From the NCBI GenBank assembly GCA_003640385.1, contig RCAB01000276.1, positions 1 through 64,000 on the forward strand: 64,000 nt of DNA. Reading direction: 5' to 3'. Shown here one piece after another: positions 37,479-51,609 of this stretch. Both the position numbers and the translations under genes were made by a program. Below the pieces are notes generated by a model. It saw only the letters and a program-made list of their open reading frames with translations. It ran no database searches and was not told where the DNA came from. Positions within the stretch are counted from its first letter, which is position 1. Each line of letters opens with the position of its first letter. The DNA comes from Setaria digitata (lineage: Eukaryota; Nematoda; Chromadorea; Rhabditida; Setariidae).

Positions 37479-40400
37479 ATGGGAACATCACTTGGGAATC
37501 GGCTACTGAATCGTTTAATGAGCGATGATTCGAGATGCGCCCATCGACCAAACGATGATGATGGCTATAGTGAGGTTAGTTACATTTTGTCTTATCGCAT
37601 TTTCATTCTTTTAATTTTCCTGTCGAAAAAAAACTTTCGAAATTATTACAATGCGAAAAATAATTAAAATTTGATATAGATTGTATTGTTTGTTGTTTAA
37701 GCCATCTACGTAATCTTGCACTAAGATTTCTGAAATATTAAATGATATCACTATTGAAGTTGTCACGTCGGTTATTGTCATGCTTGGATGCTGGAAACGA
37801 TATGAATGCTGCAAAAGTACTAAAACATCCATCAGTGACACAATTAATTGTTCGACGTGAATTAGGACTTCAACGAACTCAATGCAGTTTTGGTAGAAAT
37901 GCTCTACGTTCACTGATTATGTCTGTATGTTTTCCGTCATTTTTATTTCCGAATTTTATGAGTTTATATAATAGTTTTTTTTCTTTTCTTTAAGCTATAA
38001 ATTTATTAATTAATATAGTTTGGAACTTTTGACTTTTGGCATTTATATACATAAGGGTAAATATAATATGATCTTTTATGTGGACTTGAGTATGTAATTT
38101 TTCCCTCACTGTTTGATTTCAAAAAGAACTTTACATGGTCTACTTTATTTCCTTTTTTTTTTTTTCAAATTTGAAGTAAACCGATTAAATATATGGAAGA
38201 AACTATGAAATCTGCAAAAGTCTACCAGACATTGAATTTATTTATTTGGATTCTATTTTATAGAATAATCGAAGGTACGTTTTATGTGAAAAGCATGATG
38301 CGAAAGGCTTTCTTAACGTCGATGGGTAAGTTTTTTTTGTGATCATTGAGCAGCAAGACATGCTAATCCAAGAGGAGTTATAAACTGCACATTAGCTTGA
38401 TCAAAAGATTCTTTGGTGTACACTATTTTAACTAGTCAACACTTTTCAGAAAAAGTGAAAGATAAGCCGTTTTTTTTTTTTTTTTTTTTTTTTTTATATC
38501 GGAATTACTTCCTAAGATTTGAAATCTTTTAGTTCATATCTTCATCAAATATAGGGGTTTGATGGTGGCGCATAAAGCACGAAAAATCTACAACATCGAT
38601 ATTTTGGAGCCATTATGTCGACTGGATATGCTGGACGAAACAGAAAAGATTCTTTCGACACTTTGGGTTGAACTGGTTGTTAACTTGCAGGTCCACATTT
38701 ATGTTGCACTTTTTTTTCTTTTCACATGCATTTTCTCTACTTTTGAGTTACCGAAAATTCTTAAGAAGTTCTGATTGATTTGGGAAGGATTTGTTTAGGT
38801 GTGGTTATATTTTTTTAATAATTCTTCCTTATAAGGTTGTGATTTTGAGCTTCTTTATTCAATATTCATCCAGGAAAACTGATCCCTGGAAATTGTTCAG
38901 GATCTCAGCCTTTGAGAATTATGCAGAATTTGAGCTCATTCAGTGAAAGATTGTTTCGAAACTTGGCTGTGTCATAGAAGTGACTTCATACACGCGTTAC
39001 GGTCTACAACAAATTTTGCCGTGTTTGTGATATTTTATAAATCACCATTCTTGGTGATATTTAGGTGAGGAATGAAGAAACTCAAAATTGCTATCTTATA
39101 ATGGCAAAATGTTGCATGTTCCAAGTCATATTGTAATGAATTAATTCGTTTATGTGGTTAGTTAGAAATGTAGTAAATTTTAGTGGTTTAACATCTTTGA
39201 TCTTTTTTTAAATAATATTCTGTATTACAGGAAGGAACATCGAACTCTTCACCATTTTGGGTATTGATTTTGACGCAGAATCGTTTGCTGTGCATTGATC
39301 CTCTGCGTCAGTCAGTGGAGGCAGAGTTTGTACTTCCATCAGAGTGTAAATTTAGGTTTGTTTTTGCTTTATTTTTGTGGAAATTTTCGTATATAATTAG
39401 CAGAAACTGGTATGGTTGTGCATGTAAATAGTTATATACCCAGTATACAGGTTGATACGTTTGTAAAACTTTCATTTAATGAGCATTTCTAAATAAAGCA
39501 TACACATTAGTATGTATCCAGTATAAAAGTTGCTTTAAATAAGTGGGTGGGCAAATCTTTTAAACTTAGTTTATCCTCGTGAATGGTTCTTATTGAGGAG
39601 GGGGAAGAGAGCAGGAAAAGGATTTGCAACAATGGAGTGCTTCATCATAGCTGAATGTCTCGAAGCATAGAAGTTGAAGGAATACTGTTCCTTATACTTT
39701 TTTTTTTTAACTGGGGATTTTGCAGTTGCTTGGCTCCAAATGAACTTGGTCGAACATTTTGCTTATTTGGTCATATGCTGCCGCAGGTATTAGCTCATTA
39801 TCGATATTTCATCCCGGTCAAGTCTGATATTTACTCTACAATCAAATATTTGTGATGTGTGTTGTTAATTCAGAATGGCATTCGAGGTGGTAGTAACAGT
39901 GGAACAGATTGTGTTATCGGCATCTTTGATGTTTATCCGCTTAAATTCAAAGGCCTATTCCGTATTACCAAAGAGGTATTTTTTCTTTTTTTGTAAACAA
40001 AACAATCACTAATGAGAAAAATAACCGGAGCTGTTGTAGTTGCTGTGGCAGTAATCATTGTGATAAACATTTCTTAAATAATTATATTTTAAAAGTGGCA
40101 GCATAAGCCTGCTGTGCAAATTTGGCACTCTGTCTTATACAGCCTGTATTTCATACCTATATTTACACCTATATTGCTGTAGGTTCACTAAAATCTATTG
40201 GCGAATTAATGAACAACTGCTTTATTTAGCGTTTTAATAACATACTTTCTTGATTTTAAGGTGTTTGGAAACGTTACGAACGTTAGCGTAATATCTGATA
40301 TGGTAATTGTTTTCAAAAGAAAGCCATATGAAACAGTGCTATATAATCTTGTCGATTTCCAAAATCAAGTAAATTTTTTTTTTTGTCCATGAAATTTCCA

Positions 40401-43400
40401 CTGTTTGTTAATATTGTAATGATTCTGTTTGATGCCTTAGTTATGCTGTGCATTAATAAAGTTTTTATAGACTGAAGAGGGATTATATGACCGGGAATTA
40501 TGGTATGATGGAAAAATAATTTTGCCTATGCCAACTTTAATTATATCAGAACCGATCAAATGCGCCAAAATTGCAGGTAAATGTCTTTTAATTTTTGAAA
40601 ACAGGCATTCTGATATCTACAAATAACAAGGATGAATGAAGAGTTTCTGATCAAGTAATTACGTAATTACCCTTCTGCGTAAATATTCCAGGTAACTGGT
40701 CGACGTTAGAATATAGTGGTGTACCATATCATTTACTGGGTATTTCTTATTCTTCTAAAAAGTCATATATGTTGGTTGATGCTGCAAAAATGACAGAACC
40801 GGTTAGTTTAGCACTAGATTAATTTCTTTATCATTCTGAATTTAAGAAGATGAAATGTCTGCATTTAAAATGTATAAAAGGAACATCTTCCTCGTCACAA
40901 AAAAGTAGTTGCAGCTAATGTGCGTAGTTGAAGAGGACGCAGGTCAAGGATTTTCTCACGTTTCAGATAAGGATGGTGTAGTGGTTGTTAACTTTTCCGC
41001 ATTTAAATAAGTTCACTTACAGGCTTCATTACCATTTCCACTGCAACCACCAAAGAATACTTCATTACAAGTAGAAGGAGCCAGCTTAATGTTCCATTCT
41101 GATGAGTCTGGGCGATTACTTCGTTTCGATGGACCAGCAATTGTGGCATATAAGATGCAGCGGTGATTATTTATTTCCCGAAAGGCTTTTGCAAAGAATC
41201 TCGGTGTTTCTGATACTGTGTTATGGGTGTCATGCATTTCATGCGTGAGAGATGCCGTAGTTTAGTTGCTTTTTTTTTTTTTTTAAGATAAGTGGGACCA
41301 GAGATACCCTTCCTTGTTAATGGCCCTTAAATTTCACCTGCGTACTAGACGGTCAGGTTCTTATTATCTATGCAATGCTGTGTGTATATCATTATGGGTA
41401 CAGGGAGGAAACTCTGAGTGTTGCAAAGTTCCTTTTGCAGGTCTGTAAATAATGAAATGTCATTTCAAGAAGTCTGGCGGACAAATTTATGGGTGAAGGA
41501 TAGTTTTTTTCAAGAGAAGCTCGAAAGGTAATCTTTGTAGCAGGAATATAATAGAACATGATGACTCTCTTTGACGACAGATAGACAAAGTTATTGAGTA
41601 GGAAAATTCGATGTAGTAGATGTGCACTGGAAGCAAATTTTTTTTACAGTTAATTGCATTGGTTCCCCTCGGTTTTTTTTTTCTTTTTTTTATTTTGTCT
41701 AAAATATATGAAGAGTATAATTGACGTCTGATCGAAATGCACTGTAAAACAGATAATTCTATGTCAATAAAATATAAAGTATATAAAGGATTGCTTGCAG
41801 CCATGTGAAAATTAAATCAAGTTTTGGACGACACATTAAGCCAACGTCAGATTTCGAGCAAGATTTTCGACTGGTATGTTTATCTGTCCTCCAAATGTCA
41901 TTCTTTTGGAAGCGGTGTATTTAATGCATTTTTCTTATTCACTGCTTTTATCTCATTATCATGCTAATCTCTTAGTTGGGGCACATTCTTGCACGATATT
42001 AAATGGAGTTAAAATTGTAACCTTTTCTTGAGTGTGATTCTGAATAATAACACATTTCTTCTGTAAGACTACACTTGACTATCGTTGATCTAAAAAATTT
42101 TGTAATGCTGAGAGCTACTCGTCGTCTCGTCATAGTGATCCTCCCATTTCTTCCGTAATAGTCAGTGACCACTAGTATTTATTTGTGAAAGCTTTTCGAC
42201 AATAGTCTCTTCCATCGGTATAATTGAGGTGATCAAAGGAGTGGATGTCGATATTGAAAGTCAGATCATTGCTATAATCGCAGAATGCGATCTTCATTCG
42301 CCAGTTTTTGATGATCCAAATCGGTTTGTTCTAATAATATATCGTTTAGCTTTCAAATCGTTTGTTAGTGCTTATCTATAGAAATAAATTATTTATTTAT
42401 TTATTTTTTTTGACTACATATCGGGCTCATAAAAAATAACGTCAGCGGCTTTTAGCACGAAAGATCAATCTGTCATAGTGAAAGTACACAAGAAGCTCTT
42501 TTTTTTTTTTTTTTTTTTAATTGTTTATTGCGTTTATAAGCTAGTGTTCCCCATCTAACTTCCTAAAATAGTGATTCAATTTAATTAATGGGGTATTATG
42601 TTATTAGTATAAGGAGCTTTATTTTAAGACCGTTTGATGCAATGGCCCGTCGCAATGTATACCTGGATGAAGTAGACATGTGCACAATAATCTTTTTGTT
42701 GGATGATACTACCGGGATTATTTTGAAAACTGCAATGATGCGTGAACCGATAAGAGAGGTTGTGCTTACTTGTCGGAGACTGTTTGTTCTGCTGTATGAT
42801 TACAAAGTTCCGTATCATAACTATCGGGACTGCCAGGATTCTTTGATGAATTCTTTTTTTATCTCAATCTGCATTGTAATGATAATGATATTAGCTTTTT
42901 TCAAATCTTGCAATAATGATATTAGTATTATCTACTTTTATTTAGAATACTATTTTACATTTTGATATGTCTGGTGTATTGATGTGCTTCAACCAGCGAG
43001 GACCCCGAAAATCGTACCTCGAAGTTCAGCGTTTGCAAGAAATTGGAGCTGTTGATTGGGAGAAACCGAACAATGAGGCGTGTTATTATCTCCTATTTTT
43101 CTTACTATATTTTTTATTTTTGAGCCGTGCTTAATAATTTTATATTACAACAATGAAAATGTCGAATATAAAATCTTGTGAAATTTTCTTTCTAACTGCT
43201 GATTCCTAACCGGATCTGAGAAATCGAGAATCTGAAATGCCCGGTTACTGATCTTTGACTTTTTCTTTCAAAATCCATCATTTTCTAATGTATTTTTTAT
43301 CTTTTAGCTTGAATTGTATGATATAAAATATAATTCGGGTGTTCTCAGTCGACGGCAGACACGTCTTCGTGCTCGAGATGCAGCAGCTCGAGAAGGAACT

Positions 43401-43844
43401 GCCAATTTAGCGACTTCAAATGCTACGTCAGCGACTATCAGCGGGACATTTGGTAGCAGTTGTTGTTTGAAATAACACTATCCTATTACGCTACTGAGAA
43501 GTCTTTAGACGTAGTCATTTTTTAAAGTTCACTCAAACGTCATTCTTTTGTACAGAAATTAATTTTCTATTTTTGGAAACTTTTCCAAATAGTAATGCAT
43601 TCTAAATATAGATGAGGCATTGTTTATTATTGGCATTTCGGAAGAAGATGTATGTATGGGAATTACTGTAATGAATGAATTTTGGAGATAATTTATAGGA
43701 CATGATGATTTTTTAGCTGATGACAGTGGACCGAGTAGCAGTCGAGAATCGGTTTCAGGCTCTCGACGTCGTAAACGTTTACGAATTGTTTATATGGGTG
43801 ATACAGATTCATCTGATTCAGATTATCGACCACATAGTCGGTGA
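37479..43844 (+). CDS. DCAF17: DDB1- and CUL4-associated factor 17-like protein
   Basis: Eighteen phase-consistent exons give 688 residues (human DCAF17 has 520): 37479-37574, 37760-37924, 38264-38325, 38555-38690, 39231-39355, 39726-39786, 39874-39975, 40261-40368, 40471-40576, 40692-40801, 41023-41162, 41441-41527, 41801-41873, 42229-42323, 42629-42806, 42946-43077, 43308-43452 and 43699-43844. DCAFs are substrate receptors for CUL4-DDB1 ubiquitin ligases; DCAF17 is nucleolar in mammals. Matching blocks: LSRRLLSCLDAG (exon 2), AHKARKIYNIDILEPLC, RLLCIDPL, YPLKFKGLFRITKEVFGNVT, GVPYHLLGIS and HSDESGRLLRFDGPAIV. The 43077/43078 junction needs a GC-AG intron. The C-terminal tail adds a basic cluster (SGSRRRKRLR), a DSGPSS motif and an acidic DTDSSDSDY end absent from the human protein. 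Exon 1 is the least certain. Confidence 0.82.
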
Positions 43845-45220
43845 AATTATGATAGATGAGAAGTTTAGCGGTTGCCAGTTACATTTTTATAACTGTAATA
43901 TGGAGATATTACAACTTGATTCGTGTTTTTTTCATCGTTTTTTGATTCGTTGATTATTTTAGATATTTTTGATTCTCTGCACCAAAGAAAACTTGTTCGT
44001 TTTTTTCTGTACAGAATGGAAGTTGTTCCAGTTATTTGTGAATTAATGAAACCTTGTTGGCTTGTTAAACACTTTCTCGTGCTAGATCTCGGATACGCTA
44101 ATTTTTATTCAGGTGTTGTATGATACGCCTTGATTATTAATGAAATTTTTCGTTGTTTTGAAAAGAAAGACAAATAAACCTTGCTTTGTTCATTTTTCAC
44201 AAATTCGCTATAGATTGAAAGAACTACTTGAAATCATTGTTTTTCTTGATGTGATGTTAATTTGATTTCCGTTTTCCTCATATATGTAATGTTTTACCGG
44301 TTGGTACTGGATTTAAAGAATCGGATCAAACAATCTCAACCATTGATATTTCATTGCTTCATTCATTTGTAAGGGATAAAGTTTGTGGCTAATGGAAGGA
44401 AATTTTCTTTCTATTTATGAGCAAGGGGGCTTATAAAAATTATTTCTGTTCAAGAATTTTCTCTTCAAGTAAAAGTGTTGAATTATTAGTCAGGAGTTTA
44501 ATTAGTTCATGTGTTTGAATATGTTTGTACTGAATAGTACTTCAGGGTTATCTTAAAGTTGGAATACTGAACGATATTAGGGCTTAAGCAGTGTTATTTA
44601 TATTAGAAATTTTTTGAGTTAGTCCTGTTTGAGAGCTTTTATGTAGACCCTTCTGGACTACTAAGTTAAGCATGATATTAAGGCAATTATGGAGCAACAA
44701 AGTCAGGTAGCTTTTTCGTAATTCTCTTTATTGAGAATCAGTCACTAAAATGTTGTACAGAAATGTTTGATGCTGTGATATTGGTTTAAAAAAGATTTGC
44801 AGTCATATTATCAGTGTTAAACAATTTGTATTATTTTGCGTCAAATATTCAACAGATGGATAAATTCCACACTTGGTAAGTATAACGGTGTTGTAAGTAT
44901 TATATTAGCTAGTTGATTTAAAATATATTACAGTGTTCTATCATTATTAATTTTGGTAATACAGGTAATTTAATTTTTAAAATGGAGTTGTAAATTTCAT
45001 CGACTAACAGTTGATAATTGTAAAAAAAAAAAAAAAAAAAGTGAAATACTTATGCTTTTTAGTGACACATAGATTCATATTTGCGCTCTGATTTTTCTTT
45101 TTTTTTTTTTTTTTTTGAAAACAATGAATTATAGATGCAAAAATTTCGATAGTATTAGTTGTATTTTTAATTTCATATAACCATATGTTCATTTAATTGC
45201 AGTTTGATTGCAATTGTACT
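43845..45220. other. Spacer between the DCAF17-like gene and FLAD1
   Basis: This 1.4 kb contains an AATAAA at 44173-44178 suited to the DCAF17-like transcript. A and T runs lie near 45020 and 45101. A TTGCAG at about 45197-45202 lies just before the FLAD1 ATG. I see no other gene. Confidence 0.6.
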
Positions 45221-45749
45221 ATGTGGTGTCGAATTAGTCGACTGATAAAGATCGATTCTTTATCTTGCTTAATGGATAATAATTGTCGTCGTATTGGTGA
45301 TGAGCATTTAAACAGCGAATGTTCATCGAATACTACCAATATACAACGCAAAACAGCGGGTATTATTAGTAAGTATCATTTCATTGAGTAATTTTGTGTT
45401 TCAAAATTTGCTTTTTAAAATAAAATATTCATCCTAGAAGTTATTAATTTCTTTTCTTTTCGGAAAACTTTTTATATATGTAGACAAATAAAGGAGGTTA
45501 TTTTCAAAGTTTTCGAATACTTCTCATAATTACATAACAAATAATGGGATAAAAAAAAAGATTGCTCTGTAAATATTGTCACAGGCAAATTTTATGCTTA
45601 AAATAGTAAAAAAAAAAAAAGTTTTTGTACTAGTACTTGAATTCGCAAAAATATCAATTATTCTTGGAAGGAATAAGTTGCTACAGTATTGGAAGGTAAG
45701 TATTATGTAGACTTGAATCGTTTTGTAAAACTTGCTATTTCGTATTCGT

Positions 45750-45787
<38 letters not shown>

Positions 45788-48700
45788 GGGGGGGGAAATC
45801 CTGTCAAACTTAAAAATCAGTTGATATCAAAAAGATTAATATTTCATCTATCATACTGTTATTAGAAAGTAGAGATGGATATCGTGAAAGATATGTTATC
45901 CTTTTATTGTTATGCAACATATCGTGGACTATCTGCTATAACATAGTTCGGTTTTGCAGTTCGTTTCCTGATAATGATAAGGATTAGATTATTTGGGTTG
46001 GTAATATGAACTGATTTTTACTTAATAATTTTTTCTTTTTAGATAGAGAAGATAAATCCTGGATTCAAATTTGTTAATTTTGCTCGTATTGTAATATATA
46101 AAATGCATTACCAAGGCGTATATCATACAGTGCATTAGAAAATATTTCCCAAAATCAGAATTTACACCTTGATATTGCCACTTCTGCCTTATTCTCATTA
46201 CTTTAATTATTTTAATGAGGTATTCTTGCTGTTAGCAAGATTGCAAATATTACGAGAATAAAATAGTCCACGATCTGATTTTATATTGTATTATCTAATT
46301 AATTTAATTAAACAAGAAATAGTTGATTCACGTAGAGATTTATTTATATCCATATTCATTTTCAGTAATTGGTGATGAAATTTTAAAAGGTGTAACAAGT
46401 GACTTAAATTCAAATTTTTTTTGCAAAGAATTGCATGGGCGTGGAATTTTGCTGAAAAAGGTATGACACTATAATAATAATAATAACAATAAATAATTGA
46501 GAATAATAAAGTTTTGTTTTCTTAAGTGGAAAATTCTAGAAAGGAGTAAGGTTTGTCTCAATGATTTTAAAAAGGAAAACAACGAAGATTAAAACTTTTC
46601 TGAATTCATAAAGATAATCGATGTATAGAGTACTGTTTTCGTACTTTTATATTTGTTTATCCTTACATCATATAATTTTTCTATCCTTACGTGATTTAAT
46701 TTCTCTTTTCAGCCATTCTCATATATATTAGATTTCAAAATCTGTCAGTCCATTCACTTGTTCATCTTTTTTTTTTTCCTTAATTACTCATTAGCATACC
46801 ACTTACAGAAATGTAATTAATTCTTATAGGTTTTATAAATACAAGTATATGATTTTAAAAATAAGTTCGATTGATGGACTGTCCATGCTAAATCCAAATT
46901 TTTTATTTACATTTCAATTTCTGTCTTATAAAGGTGTATTTTTTTTTTTTGTTTATAAAGAATGAAAAGGAACAAAATTCTGTTCTAGCAATGTTAATTG
47001 CTTCTGCAAAAAGAAAAAAGTAGAGATAGAGTTAGACAAAATGAAACTAAATGATTAGAATGAGATGAAATTGTGCTAGAATTGAATTATATGTAAATGT
47101 TTAACGCTGATTACATTTGATTTTGTCTTCCTTATTAAGTTTCCAAAAATTGTTAATAATGATTAATTTGGAAAAAGATGAGATGTTAATTTACTGAATG
47201 CAAAGAAGAAATTTAATTACAGATATCGATAGTATCTGATAATGTTGAAGATATTGCATGCGAAGTGAAACAGTTCAGTGAGCGTTATGATATTGTCTTT
47301 AGCTCAGGTGGTGTTGGACCTACACATGATGATCGCACTTATACTGGTAAGTAATTATTTATTATATACAAATTGTTTGGGTAAAACATTTTGTTAACGA
47401 TTTATTGACAGATACATGTTTATTAATTTGATTTTGAGACTACCTAAGAAACAGTCTTTCAAATTTCTAAATTAAAAATTACACACAGTTGAGAAATGAA
47501 ATTGAACACTGCTAATTGTAATATAATTGCACTACTAGAGATAGTGATGAGCAGTTGCATGAGAATTAAAAGTATCATATTAGAACTCTTTTTCGAGTTA
47601 TTTTTTAAAGGATTAGCAGTTGCTTTTAATGATGAATTAGCGACAAGAAAAGAGATGAGAGAATTAATTGAGCATTTCATGCGCAGTATAAACAAAATCA
47701 TACCTGATGGTGGTCTGCAACGGATGTGTACTGTAAGCTTTTTTATTATCTTATTTTTCTTTTTGATCGAACCATAATACATATCTTAGGAATAGGCGCA
47801 AAGAAATCATTTTGGAATGGTTTAAATTAAGCTTCCTCAAATATCGATGGAATTAATTAGTTGTAGTTAAAATGTAATTCTTTGCCAGATACCACGAAGT
47901 GCTCGCTTATTATGGGGCAAACGAACTCTGTTCCCTTTAGTGCAAATGCGAAATGTTTATGCATTTCCCGGTATTCCAAAATTCTGCACAGAAGCATTCA
48001 AAGAATGTGAGGTAAGCCAAATATCAAATTCTGGAAATGATATTTTTGCTTCATGAAAAGTCTTAAAATATATTAACTTTGTTTAAATCTACCTTATTTG
48101 TATAAAATTCACACATTTCTAGATACTAAAATCTATCCTTCACTTGTTTATGTTTTGATTGCTAACAGTTTTATGTGGTAATTATTGCTTTTTCTTTTTT
48201 TTTTTTTAATTTTATAATTTAAAATTTTATAATTATAATTTAGAAAAATTGCATGGATTTGATTAAGGTAAGGTTAGATCTGGAATAGATAAGTAAGATA
48301 CGTTGGAACTCTTGAGCAAGCCGAGCAAAATTCGGGAATAAATTGTGAAATTAGCTATTATAAAACAAAAAAAAGCGTCAATTTTTTTTACCTATTGGAT
48401 AGATGGAAAAGATTAGACAAGAATGAAAATTCTCTCAAATCTTCGTTTGTTCAACTTTGATGTCTTTTTTTTTTTCTTTGAAATTCTATGCCATCTATTT
48501 CACATTTTTATTTCATGTTTAATTATCTCTTTTTTTTTTTTTTTTTTTTTCATTTATTTACCTAACAAATAAATGCGAAAAGAAAGATGACGTCGACGTC
48601 ATGCAGCTTGGAAACATTTTTTTCACCTTCACCTGAACTACCTTTCTACTTTTTTCCTGAATTATCTCGGCCGACATTTTTCCCCATTTCTAGTTTCTCA

Positions 48701-51609
48701 TTTTGTTACCTTCTTTTGTCTAATTTACCTACTTTTTTCTCCTTCCATTTTAAATGAGTGATTTATGAAATTTGGTATGGTGCCTGCCTGCCTATTAATG
48801 AATATCAGCATTGAAAAAAAATGTTCCATCGTGGAGCAGTTTGATTCACAGTATCATTGTAAACATTTTTTTTCCGGTTGGAAGAAAAGAATTCTTGCTT
48901 TTTCCTTTTATTTCTTCTAGTAGTTAGTTCTTCGTTCTGCTTTTATCATAGAAGCAACAGAAGGAATTCAATGGATAAATAAGCTTATCCATTTTATTAT
49001 CATAAGGAATATGAGATTTTCATTATTGATACTTTAATCAGGAAATAATGAAGTGAGGAAGGGAGGATTAAAACTTGGAATGATTTCTTCGAAGTGTAAT
49101 CTTGCGAAGTTGATATAAAAATTTTGTACAAAATGAATGTAAATAGCATCTCCTCCTGGACAGAATAATATTCCAAACATATCATCATGAAATGATAGAT
49201 TGAGTTTAAAATTATTTCATGTTATTTGCTAATAAGATGGTGGTTGATATCAATTCTTTTACGATTTACAGGAGTTAATATTCCCGTCACATGCTATAAA
49301 GCCATTTTATTCGTCCGTTCTACATATCAAAAGTACGGAATTACAATTTTCGGATGTAATGATGGAAGTAGCAAAGAAGTACAGGTCAAAAGAAGTTTCC
49401 ATTGGTTCATATCCGGTTATAAGCAATCAGTAAGTATTGATTTCTAAAATAAAGATATTACTATCGGATATAGTATGAGCGCTATTACCATTAGCAGTTT
49501 AACTTAATGATTGGTATTAAGGCTAACAAGGTAGATGATAGCTTTCATATTCTAATTAGATGGAAAATTAGTTCGGACGTATTATATTGAATTTGCATAA
49601 CTTATATTACATTTAATTTCTTTTATAGATATTATAAGACGAAATTAGTTGTTGAAAGTGAATGGGCTGATACTGGAGAGGCGGTTGTAAAGGATTTGAA
49701 ATCATCTTTAAAAGGTAGGTTATCGTTTATTGTTTCTTATTGTAATTATTGAATAAGTTGAAATGTAGAGAGAATGTTGAGCTGGTTGCCTTCTGGATGC
49801 CAGCATTTTGAACACATGTTTAATTCTTTTATAGTTCTTGTTCAATATTCACCGGTTGTTTAGATCAGGTGATATACTTTGATGAGCATCCGTGGGTGGA
49901 TACAGTGCAAAAGTTTAGTGCTTTTCGGGAAAGAGAATTGGCTGAAGGTTTGGATGATTTTGTGGGTCGATTGGATGATGCAATGAAATGTGTCGACGAA
50001 ATAATTTCCCACAACGAGTTAGTAAATTCTGTCGTTGGAACTGTAGAAGAAATAGCGTAAATTTAAGGCAGCCTTATGTTTCATCCCATTAAAATAACTT
50101 AAGATTTATCGGACAAAATCAAAAATTTCTATTAAAATATATCATCAAGCAGTGGTAATGTAATAATGAAACTATCTATAGATTGGACAATATAGCAATA
50201 TCATTTAATGGTGGTAAAGATTGTACCGTTGTTTTGCATCTTCTTCGAATTGCTATCGACAAGTGAGCTTTTCTTAAACAGAAAAGTTTTTTTCTTTTTT
50301 TACTATACTAAGCCATTAACTATTTGATCAAGTGATGGATGCAAAAAGATGATTTAATAGATAACGTTGTAAGCCTCTTCAAGGGGAACTGTGCATGCTT
50401 TCTGATTTGCAGCTGTGAATGTTACTTGAAAGTTCTGGTGCACTAAACGACCGGACATGCGAATTGACATAAATTGCAGGAAATATGGACCAGGGCGGAC
50501 AATACTGGGTTTTCATATAGTATGTGGTGATAGCTTCCCAGAAGTAAATCAGTTTATTATCGACACCACCAAACGGTTCGTTAATATCAATTTGGATGGC
50601 ATAAATATATCTTAACAAAAGCTCTAGTATGTAATTTGAAATGCGATAGCTGTTTGGTTTTTTAACACTTTTTTAATAGAAAAACTATTTTATCAAAGTG
50701 TCTAGGTGCTAGTCTTTTGATTAGAGTAGCTGTGATAAGTTGTTGAAAATGTATGCAATAATACGGGAATGTGAAATTCCAGGTACAATATTATAGTGCT
50801 GGAAACCTCAGGTCCGGTAAGAGCAGGTCTCGTACAGTTGAGAGATATGAGGCCAAAAATAAAATGCATATTTATGGGTAGCCGAGCTACCGATCCAAGC
50901 GTGTCATCCATGAAATCCAAATGTCAGGTGACAGATGCCGACTGGCCTAGTTTCTTGAGGTTAATACTTTTGGTTTATTATTCGCAGCAATACCCGTTTA
51001 CTATATCTAACTATGACACGTATGATAGTTCTTATTTGTGGCTATGCGTTAGACTCTATTTCTGCAGGAATTCGTAGCAGTCATAGATAGATTATGAAAA
51101 TGCAAGATTCGGAAATTTATAAATAATTTAGTGGTTGTCTAGACATGTTAGCAAGTTTTTGATCACAGTCACACAAAGGGAAAGGTTGAATATTTTAAAA
51201 TAAATCTGCTAAAAATTCAACAGTATTCAGTTGTGTAATTAAAACAGCTACATTGTGGTACAGCAAATAAACAATGATCACAGCTTATTGAGTAATCATT
51301 AGATTTTGGCAGATTTTCTAAATGGTGTTTTTGAATTATTGATGAACAAAAAAAGAAAGTAAATAAAAACTGTTTTGCAGAGTTTGTCCGATTTTGGACT
51401 GGAGCTACAATGATGTTTGGCGTGCTCTACGTGGTATCTGTATACCATATTGCCCTCTGTATGACCTAGGCTATACATCTCTTGGAGGACGTGATACAAC
51501 TCGTAAAAATGATGCATTAAAAATTTTGGATGATAATGGTTCAATTGTTGGTTATAAACCTGCATATATGTTAGGAGCTGATAAATTGGAACGTACAGGA
51601 AGAAGCTAA
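45221..51609 (+). CDS. FLAD1: FAD synthase (FMN adenylyltransferase), two-domain
   Basis: Twelve exons give 543 residues (human 587): 45221-45368, 46366-46460, 47223-47346, 47611-47732, 47889-48011, 49272-49429, 49629-49714, 49864-50056, 50182-50262, 50480-50575, 50783-50959 and 51381-51609. The enzyme makes FAD from FMN and ATP. Residues about 48-290 form the MoaB/MPTb-like domain ([39 protein letters not shown]), an FAD hydrolase in mammals. The C-terminal PAPS-reductase-like FADS domain has the [11 protein letters not shown]-loop, then [42 protein letters not shown] and the KPAYML end. All key motifs look intact. The first 45 residues are unconserved and basic/Ser/Cys-rich, perhaps a mitochondrial presequence. 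The ATG lies 18 bases after a TTGCAG acceptor, a likely trans-splice site. Confidence 0.95.
45752..45795. repeat. T35-G9 compound homopolymer in FLAD1 intron 1
   Basis: A run of about 35 T (45752-45786) is followed directly by nine G (45787-45795). The G9 run is unusual in this AT-rich sequence. Confidence 0.85.

Noticed and set aside
37742..37759. Start of the DCAF17-like protein at an upstream ISLLK frame
   Set aside because: No ATG gives a better start than the spliced exon 1; the frame before 37760 is intron with an ATTGAAG acceptor.
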